Positions 1-8,301 of a stretch of DNA of 64,000 nt are shown in pieces. Within the stretch, counting starts at the first letter, position 1, and each line of letters begins with the position of its first letter. Source of the DNA: Cognatilysobacter claricitrinus (GTDB lineage Bacteria > Pseudomonadota > Gammaproteobacteria > Xanthomonadales > Xanthomonadaceae). Position numbers and translations under genes: made by a program. The DNA is taken from the NCBI RefSeq assembly GCF_045866565.1, contig NZ_BAAFZV010000002.1, positions 744,001 through 808,000 on the forward strand, in the 5' to 3' direction. The notes below the pieces were generated by a model, which ran no database searches, was not told where the DNA came from, and saw nothing but the letters and a program-made list of their open reading frames with translations.

Positions 1-734
1 TGCCAGGCCAGGCCCAACGACTGCACGAAGCGCTGCGAGAACGCCGGCCAGTCGACATCCGGATATGACGACACGTGCGCGTTGTAATTACCGACCGCAC
101 CGTTGATCTTGCCCGGCATCGGCAGCGCTTCCAGCACCTCGCGCTGGCGTTCCAGACGGGCGACGACGTTCGCGAGTTCCTTGCCGACGGTGGTCGGCGA
201 CGCGGTCTGCCCGTGCGTGCGCGAGAGCATCGGCAACTCGGCGTGCTGGTGCGCCATCTCACGCAGCTTGGCGATGAGTTCGCGAAGCTTCGGCGCCATC
301 ACCTCGTCGCGCGCCTCGCGCAGCATCAGCGCGTAGCTGAGGTTGTTGATGTCCTCGGACGTGCACGCGAAGTGCACGAACTCCAGCGCCGGCGCGAGCT
401 CGGCGTCGTCCTTCAGGCGTTCCTTGATGAGGTATTCGACGGCCTTCACGTCGTGATTCGTCGTGCGCTCGATTTCCTTGACGCGCGCAGCGTCCGCGAC
501 CGTCAGGCCATCGGCGAACGCGCGCAGGCGGGCAGCTGCGGCGTCGGTGAACGACCGAAGTTCGACGATGCCGGCCTCGGCGGCGAGCGCGATCAGCCAC
601 TCGACCTCGACCTTCACACGCGCCTTGATCAGCCCGAATTCGGAGAACACCGGCCGCAGCGCGTCGACCTTGCCCGCATAGCGGCCATCGAGCGGCGAAA
701 GGGCAAGGAGCGAGGTTTCGACGGAGGCGGACAT
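1..734 (-). CDS. purB: adenylosuccinate lyase (C-terminus outside window)
   Basis: Adenylosuccinate lyase acts twice in purine synthesis, releasing fumarate from SAICAR and from adenylosuccinate in the cytosol. The minus strand reads in one open frame from an ATG at 734 to the window edge, about 244 codons, so the C-terminal part, including the GSSxMPxKxN signature loop, is missing. Family hallmarks seen are LSPLDGRYAGKV near the N-terminus, TSEDINN (substrate loop), LSRTHGQTASPTT (catalytic His region) and KINGAVGNYNAH close to the window edge. It diverges from fumC, another member of the same fumarase/aspartase superfamily. Identification is secure; only the truncation by the window limits the call. 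Confidence 0.95.
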   Translation of the reverse strand, partial: MSASVETSLLALSPLDGRYAGKVDALRPVFSEFGLIKARVKVEVEWLIALAAEAGIVELRSFTDAAAARLRAFADGLTVADAARVKEIERTTNHDVKAVEYLIKERLKDDAELAPALEFVHFACTSEDINNLSYALMLREARDEVMAPKLRELIAKLREMAHQHAELPMLSRTHGQTASPTTVGKELANVVARLERQREVLEALPMPGKINGAVGNYNAHVSSYPDVDWPAFSQRFVQSLGLAW

Positions 735-841
735 GGCGGGCCGGGCGGGGAGGGAACGGCGATTTTACCTGCCGCGGCGGCTCTGCCCGGCGCGCGTTGA
801 CGCCGCGCGTCGTAGGCTGGGAACTTCGACAGGAGGCGACA

Positions 842-2251
842 ATGGCCCGCAACGACGCAGGTGTTCGCATCGAACACGACAGCATGGGCGAGCTGCAGGT
901 CCCGGCCGATGCGCTCTGGGGCGCGCAGACGCAGCGGGCGGTCGAGAATTTCCCGATCTCCGGCCGGCGCATGCCGCGCGGCTTCATCGAGGCGCTGGGG
1001 CTGATCAAGGCGTCCGCCGCCGAGGTCAACAGCCGCCTCAAGCTGCTCGATCCCGCGGTCGCAAAGGCGATTGCCGGTGCCGCGCAGCGCGTGGCCGATG
1101 GCGAGTTCGACGCGCAGTTCCCGATCGACGTGTTCCAGACCGGTTCCGGCACGTCGAGCAACATGAACGCGAACGAGGTGATCGCGCATGTCGCGTCGAA
1201 CACGCGGCGACGCGTGCACCCGAACGACCACGTCAACCTCGGCCAGAGCTCCAACGACGTGATTCCGACGGCGATCCGCGTGTCCGCCGCGATCGCCTGC
1301 ACGCGTGAGTTGCTGCCGGCGCTGAAGCACCTTCAGACGACGATCACGAAGAAGGGCCGCTCGTTCGGCAAGGTCACCAAGACCGGCCGCACGCATCTGA
1401 TGGACGCGATGCCGGTGACGTTCGCGCAGGAATTCGGCGCCTGGGCGTCGCAGCTCGACTCGGCGCGCATGCGCATCGAAGACGCGCTCGTGCGGCTGCG
1501 TCGCCTGCCGATCGGCGGCACGGCGGTCGGCACCGGCATCAATGCGGATCCGCGTTTTGGCGACCAGGTGACCAAGGCGCTCGCCAAGCGCTCGGGCGTG
1601 AAGTTCGATGCCGCGGCCGATCGCTTCGAAGGCATCGCCTCGCAGGACGACGCGGTGGAGCTGTCCGGCCAACTCAATGCCTTGGCGGTCGCGCTGATGA
1701 AGATCGCCAACGACCTGCGCTGGATGAACTCCGGGCCGCTCGCGGGCCTCGGCGAGATCGAACTACCGGCGTTGCAACCGGGCAGCTCGATCATGCCGGG
1801 CAAGGTGAACCCGGTGATCCCGGAAGCCGTCGCGATGGTCTGCGCGCAGGTCATCGGCCACCACGCCGCGATCACCGTTGCCGGGCAGAGCGGCAACTTC
1901 CAGCTCAACGTGATGCTGCCGCTGATCGCGGACAACCTGCTGGATTCGATCGGCCTGTTGACGAACGTGTCGCGCCTGCTCGCCGACCGCGCGATCGCGG
2001 GGTTGAAGGTGCGCACCGAACGTGTGCGCGAAGCGCTGGATCGCAATCCGATCCTGGTGACGGCGCTGAATCCCGTGATCGGCTACGAGAAGGCCGCTGC
2101 GATCGCCAAACAGGCATACAAGGACGGACGGCCCGTACTGGATGTCGCCGTCGAAGCCACCGGCATGCCGCGCGAACAGCTGCGCCGACTGCTCGACCCG
2201 GCGTCGCTCACGCAGGGCGGAATCCGCGAAGGAATGTCGGGCGGCGGCTGA
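842..2251 (+). CDS. fumC: class II fumarate hydratase
   Basis: Fumarase C interconverts fumarate and malate in the TCA cycle; class II enzymes are Fe-S-free homotetramers. The 469-residue length is normal. Motifs in order are TGSGTSSNMN (from residue 100), GQSSND (134), GRTHLMDA, and the superfamily signature GSSIMPGKVN (314). I start at ATG 842 because AGGAGG lies just upstream at 831-836; an in-frame ATG at 797 has no ribosome site. GQSSNDVIPT deviates slightly from the usual GQSSNDTFPT. Aspartase is the main alternative but the overall motif set fits fumarase better. Its product feeds malate, while fumarate also comes from PurB next door. Confidence 0.93.
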   Translation: MARNDAGVRIEHDSMGELQVPADALWGAQTQRAVENFPISGRRMPRGFIEALGLIKASAAEVNSRLKLLDPAVAKAIAGAAQRVADGEFDAQFPIDVFQTGSGTSSNMNANEVIAHVASNTRRRVHPNDHVNLGQSSNDVIPTAIRVSAAIACTRELLPALKHLQTTITKKGRSFGKVTKTGRTHLMDAMPVTFAQEFGAWASQLDSARMRIEDALVRLRRLPIGGTAVGTGINADPRFGDQVTKALAKRSGVKFDAAADRFEGIASQDDAVELSGQLNALAVALMKIANDLRWMNSGPLAGLGEIELPALQPGSSIMPGKVNPVIPEAVAMVCAQVIGHHAAITVAGQSGNFQLNVMLPLIADNLLDSIGLLTNVSRLLADRAIAGLKVRTERVREALDRNPILVTALNPVIGYEKAAAIAKQAYKDGRPVLDVAVEATGMPREQLRRLLDPASLTQGGIREGMSGGG

Positions 2252-2258
2252 AAACGAC

Positions 2259-2282
2259 GACGCGCCGTCCAAACGGCGCGTC
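2259..2282. terminator. hairpin between convergent fumC and DUF2884 gene
   Basis: A perfect 10-bp stem (GACGCGCCGT / ACGGCGCGTC) with a 4-base loop lies 7 bp after the fumC stop. On the minus strand it is followed by a short T run (complement of AAAA at 2251-2254), so it probably works better for the minus-strand gene than for fumC. Confidence 0.6.
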
Positions 2283-2303
2283 GAAGTAAGCATTGCAGGC
2301 CGG

Positions 2304-2978
2304 TCAGGCGGCGGGCGCGACGGTGACCGTGGTCGGATCCGACGTCGGCGTCGCCGAACCCTTGTCATCCGACTCGACGTCCGTGTGGCACTTGTCCTGT
2401 TCGGACGACTTCATCTTCGCGAACGGCGCGAACTCCGGGATCGCGGCGGCGACGCGCTGCTGCGACGCATACATCGCCGGCAACTTGTCGCACAGCGCCG
2501 AAGCGGCCTTCTTGATGTCCTGCGCCTGCGACTCCACGCGGTCGTGGATGTGGTCGGTATCGCCGCTGAAGATGCCGTTGATCGCTTCAGTGACGGCACG
2601 TCCGGCGAGTTTCGCGCCTTCCTTGCCGATGTCCATGCCGGCGCTGGCAATTTCCAGGATGTGCTCACGGTGTTCCAGCAGAAGGCGACGCTGTTCGTCG
2701 TTCACCGCGATGGTCTTGCCGTCGATGATCAGGTCGCCCTTCGGCGTGATCTCGGCGTGCCGGCCGTTCTCGGTGAGTTTGACGTTCTCGGTCTTGAGCT
2801 TGACGCGCGCTTCGTCCATCGCGTGGCCGACCGTGTCGCCGAGACCGTCGCCGCCCCCGTCACCGACGCCGGATGTCGACGTTGAACTGGCCGCATTGGG
2901 CGCCGAAGTGCGGTCCTGGCAGCCGGCGACGCCGGCCAGCAGCGCGACAGCAAGAAGGGAGGTGCGGAGGGCGTTCAT
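2304..2978 (-). CDS. DUF2884 (YggN-like) lipoprotein
   Basis: Predicted lipoprotein of 224 residues with no assigned function. The N-terminus has a signal sequence ending in a lipobox (LLAGVAGC), then a low-complexity Ser/Gly/Thr linker, then the conserved DUF2884 part with the typical GDLIIDGKTI and NDEQRRLLLEHR stretches. I use ATG 2978 rather than the upstream TTG/ATG options because AGGAG sits about 9 bases before it and the signal peptide begins there. It follows a paralogue by 23 bp and both are read from the same strand, so they are probably co-transcribed. The tail is Asp/Ser/Thr-rich. Likely periplasm-facing and membrane anchored. Confidence 0.8.
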   Translation of the reverse strand: MNALRTSLLAVALLAGVAGCQDRTSAPNAASSTSTSGVGDGGGDGLGDTVGHAMDEARVKLKTENVKLTENGRHAEITPKGDLIIDGKTIAVNDEQRRLLLEHREHILEIASAGMDIGKEGAKLAGRAVTEAINGIFSGDTDHIHDRVESQAQDIKKAASALCDKLPAMYASQQRVAAAIPEFAPFAKMKSSEQDKCHTDVESDDKGSATPTSDPTTVTVAPAA

Positions 2979-3001
2979 TGCAATGAGTCTCCTGTGTCGG
3001 A

Positions 3002-3643
3002 TCAACGCGTCGCGAGGTCGCGCTGGACATCGGCCTCGCAGTCGGCGATGTCATCGCTCTGCAAGGTGGCGTAGGGGCGGAAGGCGGGCACCCGCGTTGC
3101 GAGCGCCTGCTGCGAATCGCGCAGTGCGGGCAGGCGACGGCAGATCTGCAGCACGGCCGGCTTCAGCTCCTGCTGCACCACGGTTTCGACGCGGCGCTCG
3201 AGCGAGCCGGTCAGGCCGCCGACGATCAGGCTGAAAAGCGACACGTCCGTCGCCTCGATCGCGACCAGCGCGGCCTTTTCGCCGGCGTCGATGCCCGACT
3301 TCGCCACGCCGATGACCTGCGCGCGGTAGTCGAGCAGCTGCCGGCGTTGCTCGGCATCGATCGCGACTGCCTTGCCGTCGATGAGCAGGTCACCGGCGCG
3401 TGTGATCTCGCCCTTCGGAAGATCGCGCGTGGTGTCGGAGCCGTGACGCTCGTGCTTACCGAAGTTGAGCGTGTGGCCGAGTTCGAGGTTCTCGCTGTCG
3501 AGGCGCGCACGTTCCTGCGCGAGTTCGACGCGGAGTTCCTTGCGGGCCTGGTCGAGGTCGCGGCCGACGTCGGAGCGCTCACCGGCATGCGACGCGAGCG
3601 GGAGGAGGGCGGCCAGCAGGACTGCGGAGTGCTTGGCGTTCAT
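3002..3643 (-). CDS. DUF2884 (YggN-like) periplasmic protein
   Basis: Second DUF2884 family member, 213 residues, upstream of the lipoprotein paralogue. It has a cleavable signal peptide ending in ASHA rather than a lipobox, so it should be soluble in the periplasm, whereas its neighbour is lipidated. Shared blocks are AGDLLIDGKAVAI and DAEQRRQLLDYR, plus a C-terminal pair of cysteines (ICRRLP and DCEADV) that could form a disulfide. The first ATG gives the signal peptide directly. The family has no biochemical role known to me; a role in the envelope is an inference from export. Confidence 0.8.
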   Translation of the reverse strand: MNAKHSAVLLAALLPLASHAGERSDVGRDLDQARKELRVELAQERARLDSENLELGHTLNFGKHERHGSDTTRDLPKGEITRAGDLLIDGKAVAIDAEQRRQLLDYRAQVIGVAKSGIDAGEKAALVAIEATDVSLFSLIVGGLTGSLERRVETVVQQELKPAVLQICRRLPALRDSQQALATRVPAFRPYATLQSDDIADCEADVQRDLATR

Positions 3644-3717
3644 CGTGGTCGGTTCCGTGTCGGGACTAGTGCGTTCGATGGGATGGAGCAGAACGAATCG
3701 AGCGGTGGTTCGTCGAT

Positions 3718-3744
3718 CCGGCCGGACGTTGCCCGTCCGGCCGG
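3718..3744 (-). terminator. GC-rich hairpin after ABC transporter operon
   Basis: A perfect 11-bp inverted repeat (CCGGCCGGACG / CGTCCGGCCGG, 5-base loop) lies 24 bp beyond the permease stop on the minus strand. There is no T run, so it is a candidate terminator or mRNA-stabilising hairpin only. It also sits about 75 bp upstream of the DUF2884 gene start. Confidence 0.4.
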
Positions 3745-3767
3745 ACGTCAGCGACGGAGCACCGGGC

Positions 3768-4814
3768 TCAGCCCTCGTCCCGCCAGCGGCGCAGGCGGAT
3801 GGCGGCGACGATCATCGCGATACCGACCACGACGCCGACCCACATTTCCGGCGTTCCGAACAGCGAGTACATCGAGCGGACGTTGGCGAGATCGGCGATG
3901 TCCTGCGGGCCATTCACGTGCACCGGCTGGAAGTCGGCGACGCTGAGCGCGCTCACCGGGAACGTGCTGCCGATCGAGCGCAGGAAGATGTTCTTCCAGT
4001 ACCACGCGGTGTCGAGGTTGAAGAGGTGCATCAGGTCGAACCAGCTGACCAGGATGCCCGCGAACACCGGGATCACGATCGCCCAGAGGAACGGCTTGCT
4101 GCGTGCCCATGCCGAGCAGAGCATCAGCCAACCGACCGTCGGCAGTGCCCAGGCCGCGTACACCGGGACACCGGCGATGAACGTCGCGGCGACCGACAGC
4201 GGGCTGGCCGGGCCCCACATCAGGGTGAACGGGTTGCCGCCGTGGAAGAGCACGAACACGCTCAGCATCACCATCAACACGAGCATCGTCGCGATGCCTG
4301 CGACGGCGGCCAGCGCCGGCGCCACCAGCGTCGCACTCGCGAGCTTGGACAGTACGGTCTGCGAATCCGACAGCGGCATCGACTTCCAGAACAGCACGCT
4401 GCGGTCGCGGCGATCGTCGTACAGGCAGCCGAGTGCGTAGAAGAACACGACGAAGCCCAGCACGATGAACGGAATACCGGCCGACATCATCAATGTCAGG
4501 TCGATCGCGCCGCCGAACTGGTGGAGGTCTTCCGGGCTCAGGTGCTGCGTGAGCTTGGACAGATCCAACGCGCCGACCTGCACGTGCGCACCGTTGATGT
4601 TGATGTTCTCCGCGGACGCGCGGCTCTTGACCACCTCGGCGGTGATCATGCCCATCAGCGACAGCAGCAGGAACACGCCGCCGGCGATGAAGGGCGCCCA
4701 CAGGAACCCGCCCTTGTGCTCCCAGAACTCGCGCTTGAGCAGCAGCTTGAACTTGTGTGTTGCGTGCGGCGCCGCGACTTGTGCGCGCGGCATCGTGTCG
4801 GTCATGGCGTTCAT
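3768..4814 (-). CDS. ABC transporter permease
   Basis: Integral membrane partner (348 residues) of the ATPase encoded just upstream. The sequence shows about six hydrophobic segments: one near residue 40, a pair around 110-135, then segments around 165-195, 210-245 and a final one before the basic C-terminus RLRRWRDEG. A large extracytoplasmic loop follows the first segment. The start at ATG 4814 overlaps the ATPase stop by 4 bp (ATGA), implying translational coupling; a second in-frame ATG at 4805 is possible. ABC-2-like two-gene exporters with a GntR/YtrA regulator are typically linked to cell-envelope stress or antibiotic resistance, but the substrate cannot be read from sequence. Confidence 0.85.
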   Translation of the reverse strand: MNAMTDTMPRAQVAAPHATHKFKLLLKREFWEHKGGFLWAPFIAGGVFLLLSLMGMITAEVVKSRASAENININGAHVQVGALDLSKLTQHLSPEDLHQFGGAIDLTLMMSAGIPFIVLGFVVFFYALGCLYDDRRDRSVLFWKSMPLSDSQTVLSKLASATLVAPALAAVAGIATMLVLMVMLSVFVLFHGGNPFTLMWGPASPLSVAATFIAGVPVYAAWALPTVGWLMLCSAWARSKPFLWAIVIPVFAGILVSWFDLMHLFNLDTAWYWKNIFLRSIGSTFPVSALSVADFQPVHVNGPQDIADLANVRSMYSLFGTPEMWVGVVVGIAMIVAAIRLRRWRDEG

Positions 4815-5698
4815 GCGTAGGTCCCCTTCATCGTGGCGACGAACAGGTCGGCCAGGCCGGGCGTGCGGGTTTCCCCGAACGTGGCGAGCTGGGCGGCCGG
4901 AACGCCGTCGAACAGCATCACGGTCTTGCCGAACGGCAGCGCGCGTTCGTCGACCGGCTTGAGCGCGCGGGCGGCGTCGACGTGCGCCGAATCGACCAGT
5001 ACTTCGACATAGCGCTCGCCGAGCGTTTCCATCGGTGCGTCGAGCGTGATGCGGCCATCGCGGATGAACAGCACGTCGGTGAGGATGTGCTCGATCTCCT
5101 CCACCTGGTGGGTGGTGACGATGATCGTCTTCTCCTCGTCGAAGTAATCCTCCAGCAGGCGCTGGTAGAACTGCTTGCGATAGAGGATGTCGAGGCCGAG
5201 CGTGGGCTCGTCGAGCACCAGCAGCTTGGCGTCGATCGCCATGACCAGCGCCAGGTGCAGTTGCACGATCATGCCCTTCGACATCTCGCGCACTTTCAGG
5301 TTCGGCTTGAGCTGGGTGCCGGCGAGGAAGCGCTCGCACTTGGCCATGTCGAAGCGCGGATGCACGCCGGCGACGAACTCGATCGCCTCCTTGACGCGGA
5401 TCCAGCGCGGCAGCACGGCGACGTCGGCGATGAAGCAGACGTCACGCATCAGGTCGTCGCGCTGCGTGCACGGATTGCGACCGAGCACGGACAGCTCGCC
5501 GTCGAACGGGATCAGGCCGAGCATCGCCTTGAGGGCGGTGGTCTTGCCGGCGCCGTTCGGGCCGATCAGCCCGACGATGCGGCCGGCCGGGATCTCGAAC
5601 GATGCGCCGTCGAGCGCGGCCTTGTTCTTGTACGCCTTGCGGAGGTTGCGGGCGCGAACCACCGGGGCGGGGGAGGACGGGGCGACCTGGGCGTTCAT
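4811..5698 (-). CDS. ABC transporter ATP-binding protein
   Basis: Cytoplasmic ATPase of 295 residues. Walker A is GPNGAGKT at 46-53, Walker B is LLVLDEPTLGLD, and the switch His is in TTHQVEEIEH. The signature loop reads MSKGM instead of LSGGQ, as in YtrB-like ATPases of ABC exporters governed by YtrA-type GntR regulators. About 90 C-terminal residues after the nucleotide-binding domain are less conserved. I chose ATG 5698 because it overlaps the GntR stop by 4 bp; the longer frame upstream lies inside the regulator. Works with the downstream permease, which carries no ATPase of its own. Confidence 0.9.
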   Translation of the reverse strand: MNAQVAPSSPAPVVRARNLRKAYKNKAALDGASFEIPAGRIVGLIGPNGAGKTTALKAMLGLIPFDGELSVLGRNPCTQRDDLMRDVCFIADVAVLPRWIRVKEAIEFVAGVHPRFDMAKCERFLAGTQLKPNLKVREMSKGMIVQLHLALVMAIDAKLLVLDEPTLGLDILYRKQFYQRLLEDYFDEEKTIIVTTHQVEEIEHILTDVLFIRDGRITLDAPMETLGERYVEVLVDSAHVDAARALKPVDERALPFGKTVMLFDGVPAAQLATFGETRTPGLADLFVATMKGTYA

Positions 5699-6066
5699 TG
5701 CATGCCTTCCTTGCGGCCGGCGGCCAGCAGTTCCTCGAGCTTGAGCCCGAGTCGCGCGATGCGCTCCATCACCAGCGGCCATTCCTCGCGGAGGAAACGG
5801 TCGCGTTCGTTGACCAGCAGCTTCCTCGCGGCTTCTTCGGTGACGTACATGCCCAGTCCTCGGCGTTTTTCGACCAGTGATTCGTCTGCGAGCTCCTGGT
5901 AGGCCCGCGACACGGTAATGGGGTTGAGCTGGTACTCCGCGGCGACCTGGCGCACGGAGGGCAGCGGATCACCCGGCTTGAGGAGGCCGTCGAGCATCAT
6001 CGCAATGACGCGCTCCTTCAGCTGGCGGTAGATGGGAGCGCCGTCGCTCCATTGGATGGCGGCCAT
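5695..6066 (-). CDS. GntR-family regulator, YtrA subfamily
   Basis: Small DNA-binding regulator of 123 residues: an N-terminal winged helix (roughly 10-77, with PSVRQVAAEYQLNPITVSRAYQEL as recognition region) and a short helical tail of about 45 residues instead of a full effector domain, as in the YtrA subfamily. These proteins usually repress the ABC transporter operon they belong to. It overlaps the ATPase gene by 4 bp and follows the small secreted-protein gene by 3 bp. A 24-bp palindrome overlapping the operon promoter (6319-6342) is the obvious candidate for its own operator. The inducer is unknown. Confidence 0.9.
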   Translation of the reverse strand: MAAIQWSDGAPIYRQLKERVIAMMLDGLLKPGDPLPSVRQVAAEYQLNPITVSRAYQELADESLVEKRRGLGMYVTEEAARKLLVNERDRFLREEWPLVMERIARLGLKLEELLAAGRKEGMQ

Positions 6067-6069
6067 GGA

Positions 6070-6294
6070 TCAGCCCCTCGGCAGGAAGGAGAAATAGGGC
6101 ATCGCCAGCGCGTGGCGGATGCGGTTGGTGTGGCTGGGCTTGTGGCGGGCGCCCACCGCCACGGCGACGGCTGGCGACGAGACCGTCGGTGCCGTGGACG
6201 TGAAGGGGATCGACGCGGCGGCGAAAGCGCCGGTCGTGCACAGAGCCGCCGTGACCACCAGCGCGTTCAGGCTGTTGCGGAGCCTGCGGTACAT
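6070..6294 (-). CDS. small secreted protein leading the GntR-ABC operon
   Basis: A 74-residue protein of unknown function. The first 26 or so residues form a signal peptide (hydrophobic LNALVVTAALCTTGAFAA), followed by a short Thr/Ser/Val-rich piece and a basic C-terminus. I accept it as a gene because it has a strong AGGAGG site 6 bases before the ATG, lies directly behind the operon promoter and ends 3 bp before the GntR start. I know no family for it. A periplasmic or membrane-associated peptide that reports on or assists the transporter is possible, but that is a guess. Confidence 0.65.
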   Translation of the reverse strand: MYRRLRNSLNALVVTAALCTTGAFAAASIPFTSTAPTVSSPAVAVAVGARHKPSHTNRIRHALAMPYFSFLPRG

Positions 6295-6318
6295 GGCGAA
6301 CCTCCTCGTTGGTAGACC

Positions 6319-6359
6319 GGTGTTGTAGGCAACTATAACACCACTTCGGCCAGCGTCAA
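6319..6359 (-). promoter_or_regulatory. sigma70-type promoter with overlapping palindromic operator
   Basis: Reading the minus strand: -35 TTGACG (6354-6359), 16-base spacer, -10 TATAGT (6332-6337). A 24-bp inverted repeat at 6319-6342 (GGTGTTGTAG-GCAA-CTATAACACC, 9 of 10 arm positions paired) covers the -10 box and start site. This is the expected geometry for repression of the downstream operon by its own GntR/YtrA-type regulator. Confidence 0.75.
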
Positions 6360-6470
6360 CACGCCGCTACCCAACTGATGGCATACGGCCGCTCGCCGAT
6401 TTGCCCGGTTCAGGACGCGCCGCGACAATACGGCCCCTCGCGCCGATCCGGCGCCGCACTGGAGTCGTGC

Positions 6471-7457
6471 ATGAACCTGTCCGCACGCGGCCTCGCCGCG
6501 CTGCTCGCGTCGACCGCCGCCGTCGCTTTTGCGGCGCCGCCGGCGACCAAGCCGGCCCCGGCCAAGCCCGCGCCGGCCAAGTCCGCGCCGGCAGCGTCCG
6601 CCATCACCGCGCAGTCGCTTGCCACGCCGCGCCAGAAGGCGTCGTACGTCGTGGCATTCGATCTGTCGCAGATGCTCATGCCGATCGCACCGGACTTCGA
6701 CATCGCGTCATTCCGCGCAGCCGTCGACGAGATCGTCGCGGGCAAGGCGCCGCAGGTCGATCGTGTGCGCGCGCAGCAGCTCAACCAGGTGCTGATGCAG
6801 CGCATCGCCGCGCGTCGCGGCCAGGCGCAGGGCACGCCGCCGGAGGTGTCGAAGACGGAAGTCGGCAAGTTGGTTGCCGCGGATCTCGGTCCGTCGCTCG
6901 CGTCGATCAAGAACGAAGTCGACTACCCGCTCGTATTCCAGGCGCTGTCGGGCCTGCTCGCCGGTCAGCAGCCCGTGCTCGACGAAGCCACGCGCAACAG
7001 CGTGCGCACCGAGTTCACCACGTCGATGAAGGCGAAGCTCGACGCCAAGCGCGCGACGCAGGGCGCGACGAACCTGCAGGCGGGACAGAAGTTCCTCGCC
7101 GAAAACAAGACGAAGAAGGGCGTGTTCACCACGCCGTCGGGCCTGCAGTACATGGTGCTGCGCCAGGGCTCGGGCGCGCGGCCGAAGCCGACCGATCGCG
7201 TTCGCGTCAACTACGAAGGGACGTTGCTCGACGGCACCGTGTTCGACAGCTCGTACAAGAACGGCCAACCGGTGGAGTTCCTGCTCAACCAGGTCATTCC
7301 TGGTTGGACGGAAGGCGTGTCGATGATGCCGGTCGGCGCGAAATACCGTTTCTGGATTCCGTCGCAACTGGCGTACGGTGAGAAGGGCGCGGGCGAGCAG
7401 ATCGGCCCGAACTCCACGCTCGCCTTCGATGTCGAACTGCTGGCGATCTCGCCCTGA
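6471..7457 (+). CDS. FKBP-type peptidyl-prolyl isomerase, periplasmic
   Basis: Exported prolyl isomerase of 328 residues of the FkpA/Mip type. A signal peptide (MNLSARGLAALLASTAAVAFA) is followed by a Pro/Ala/Lys-rich linker of about 30 residues with repeated PAPAK units, then a helical FKBP_N dimerisation region, then a C-terminal FKBP domain (VRVNYEGTLLDGTVFDSS, then IPGWTEG and the closing AFDVELLAI). I start at ATG 6471 since GGAG precedes it and the signal peptide starts there; the open frame extends to 6378. A second FKBP gene follows by 37 bp. Role: folding of envelope proteins, possibly virulence-related in Mip homologues. Confidence 0.92.
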   Translation: MNLSARGLAALLASTAAVAFAAPPATKPAPAKPAPAKSAPAASAITAQSLATPRQKASYVVAFDLSQMLMPIAPDFDIASFRAAVDEIVAGKAPQVDRVRAQQLNQVLMQRIAARRGQAQGTPPEVSKTEVGKLVAADLGPSLASIKNEVDYPLVFQALSGLLAGQQPVLDEATRNSVRTEFTTSMKAKLDAKRATQGATNLQAGQKFLAENKTKKGVFTTPSGLQYMVLRQGSGARPKPTDRVRVNYEGTLLDGTVFDSSYKNGQPVEFLLNQVIPGWTEGVSMMPVGAKYRFWIPSQLAYGEKGAGEQIGPNSTLAFDVELLAISP

Positions 7458-7494
7458 CCGCGGCCAAGGCCGCCCCCCCGAACGAGGATTTCGA

Positions 7495-8295
7495 ATGAAT
7501 GCTTCTCCGATGCGCCTGCTGGCGCTGAGCACGCTGTCCGTCGCGCTGCTCGCTGCCGCCGGTTGCAACAAGAATGCGCCGGCACCCAAGACGGAAGCCG
7601 CTGCAGACAAGACCAAGGACCCGAACGCGATTCCCGGCCTCAAGGACGAGAAAGCGCGCGTCAGCTACATGATCGGCCTCGACATGGGCCAGACGCTGAA
7701 GCAGGTGAAGGATGAAGTCGATCTCCCGACGCTCGAGAAGGGCCTGAAGGCCGCGCTCGACGGCAGCAAGCCGCTGATGAACGAGCAGCAGGCGCAGCAG
7801 GTGCGCGAAGCATTCGCGCAGAAGCTGCAGGCCAAGCGCATCGCCGAGCAGATGCAGGCGGCGGGCAAGAACACGAAGGAAGGTCAGGAATTCTTGGCGA
7901 AGAACGCGAAGGCGGCGGGCGTGCAGGTCACGCCGAGCGGCCTGCAGTACCAGGTGCTCAAGGCCGGTACCGGCCCGAAGCCGAAGGCCGATGACGTGGT
8001 CACCGTGCACTACACCGGCACGCTGCTCGACGGCACCAAGTTCGACAGCTCGTACGACCACGGTGGCCCGGCGACGTTGCCGCTCGGCCAGGTCGTCCCT
8101 GGCTGGCGCGAAGGCATCCAGCTGATGCCGGTCGGCAGCAAGTACCGCCTGTGGATCCCGGCGTCGCTGGGCTACGGCGAAGCCGGCACGCCGGGCGGCC
8201 CGATCCCGCCGAACGCGACGCTGGTGTTCGATGTCGAACTGATCGGCATCGGCAAGCCGGACGCGGGCGCACCAGCAGGCATGCCGCAGGGCTGA
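7495..8295 (+). CDS. FKBP-type peptidyl-prolyl isomerase, lipoprotein
   Basis: Paralogue of the preceding gene, 266 residues. The signal peptide ends in a lipobox (LLAAAGC), so this copy should be membrane anchored while its neighbour is soluble. A helical N-terminal domain (about 40-150) precedes the FKBP fold, with VTVHYTGTLLDGTKFDSS, VVPGWREGIQLMPVG and TLVFDVELIGI. ATG 7495 has GAGG nearby and gives the lipoprotein signal. The tail is Pro/Ala/Gly-rich. Tandem arrangement and shared domain order indicate duplication; co-transcription with the upstream copy is likely, although a small GC hairpin (7460-7473) lies between. Confidence 0.92.
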   Translation: MNASPMRLLALSTLSVALLAAAGCNKNAPAPKTEAAADKTKDPNAIPGLKDEKARVSYMIGLDMGQTLKQVKDEVDLPTLEKGLKAALDGSKPLMNEQQAQQVREAFAQKLQAKRIAEQMQAAGKNTKEGQEFLAKNAKAAGVQVTPSGLQYQVLKAGTGPKPKADDVVTVHYTGTLLDGTKFDSSYDHGGPATLPLGQVVPGWREGIQLMPVGSKYRLWIPASLGYGEAGTPGGPIPPNATLVFDVELIGIGKPDAGAPAGMPQG

Positions 8296-8301
8296 TTCAA
8301 A

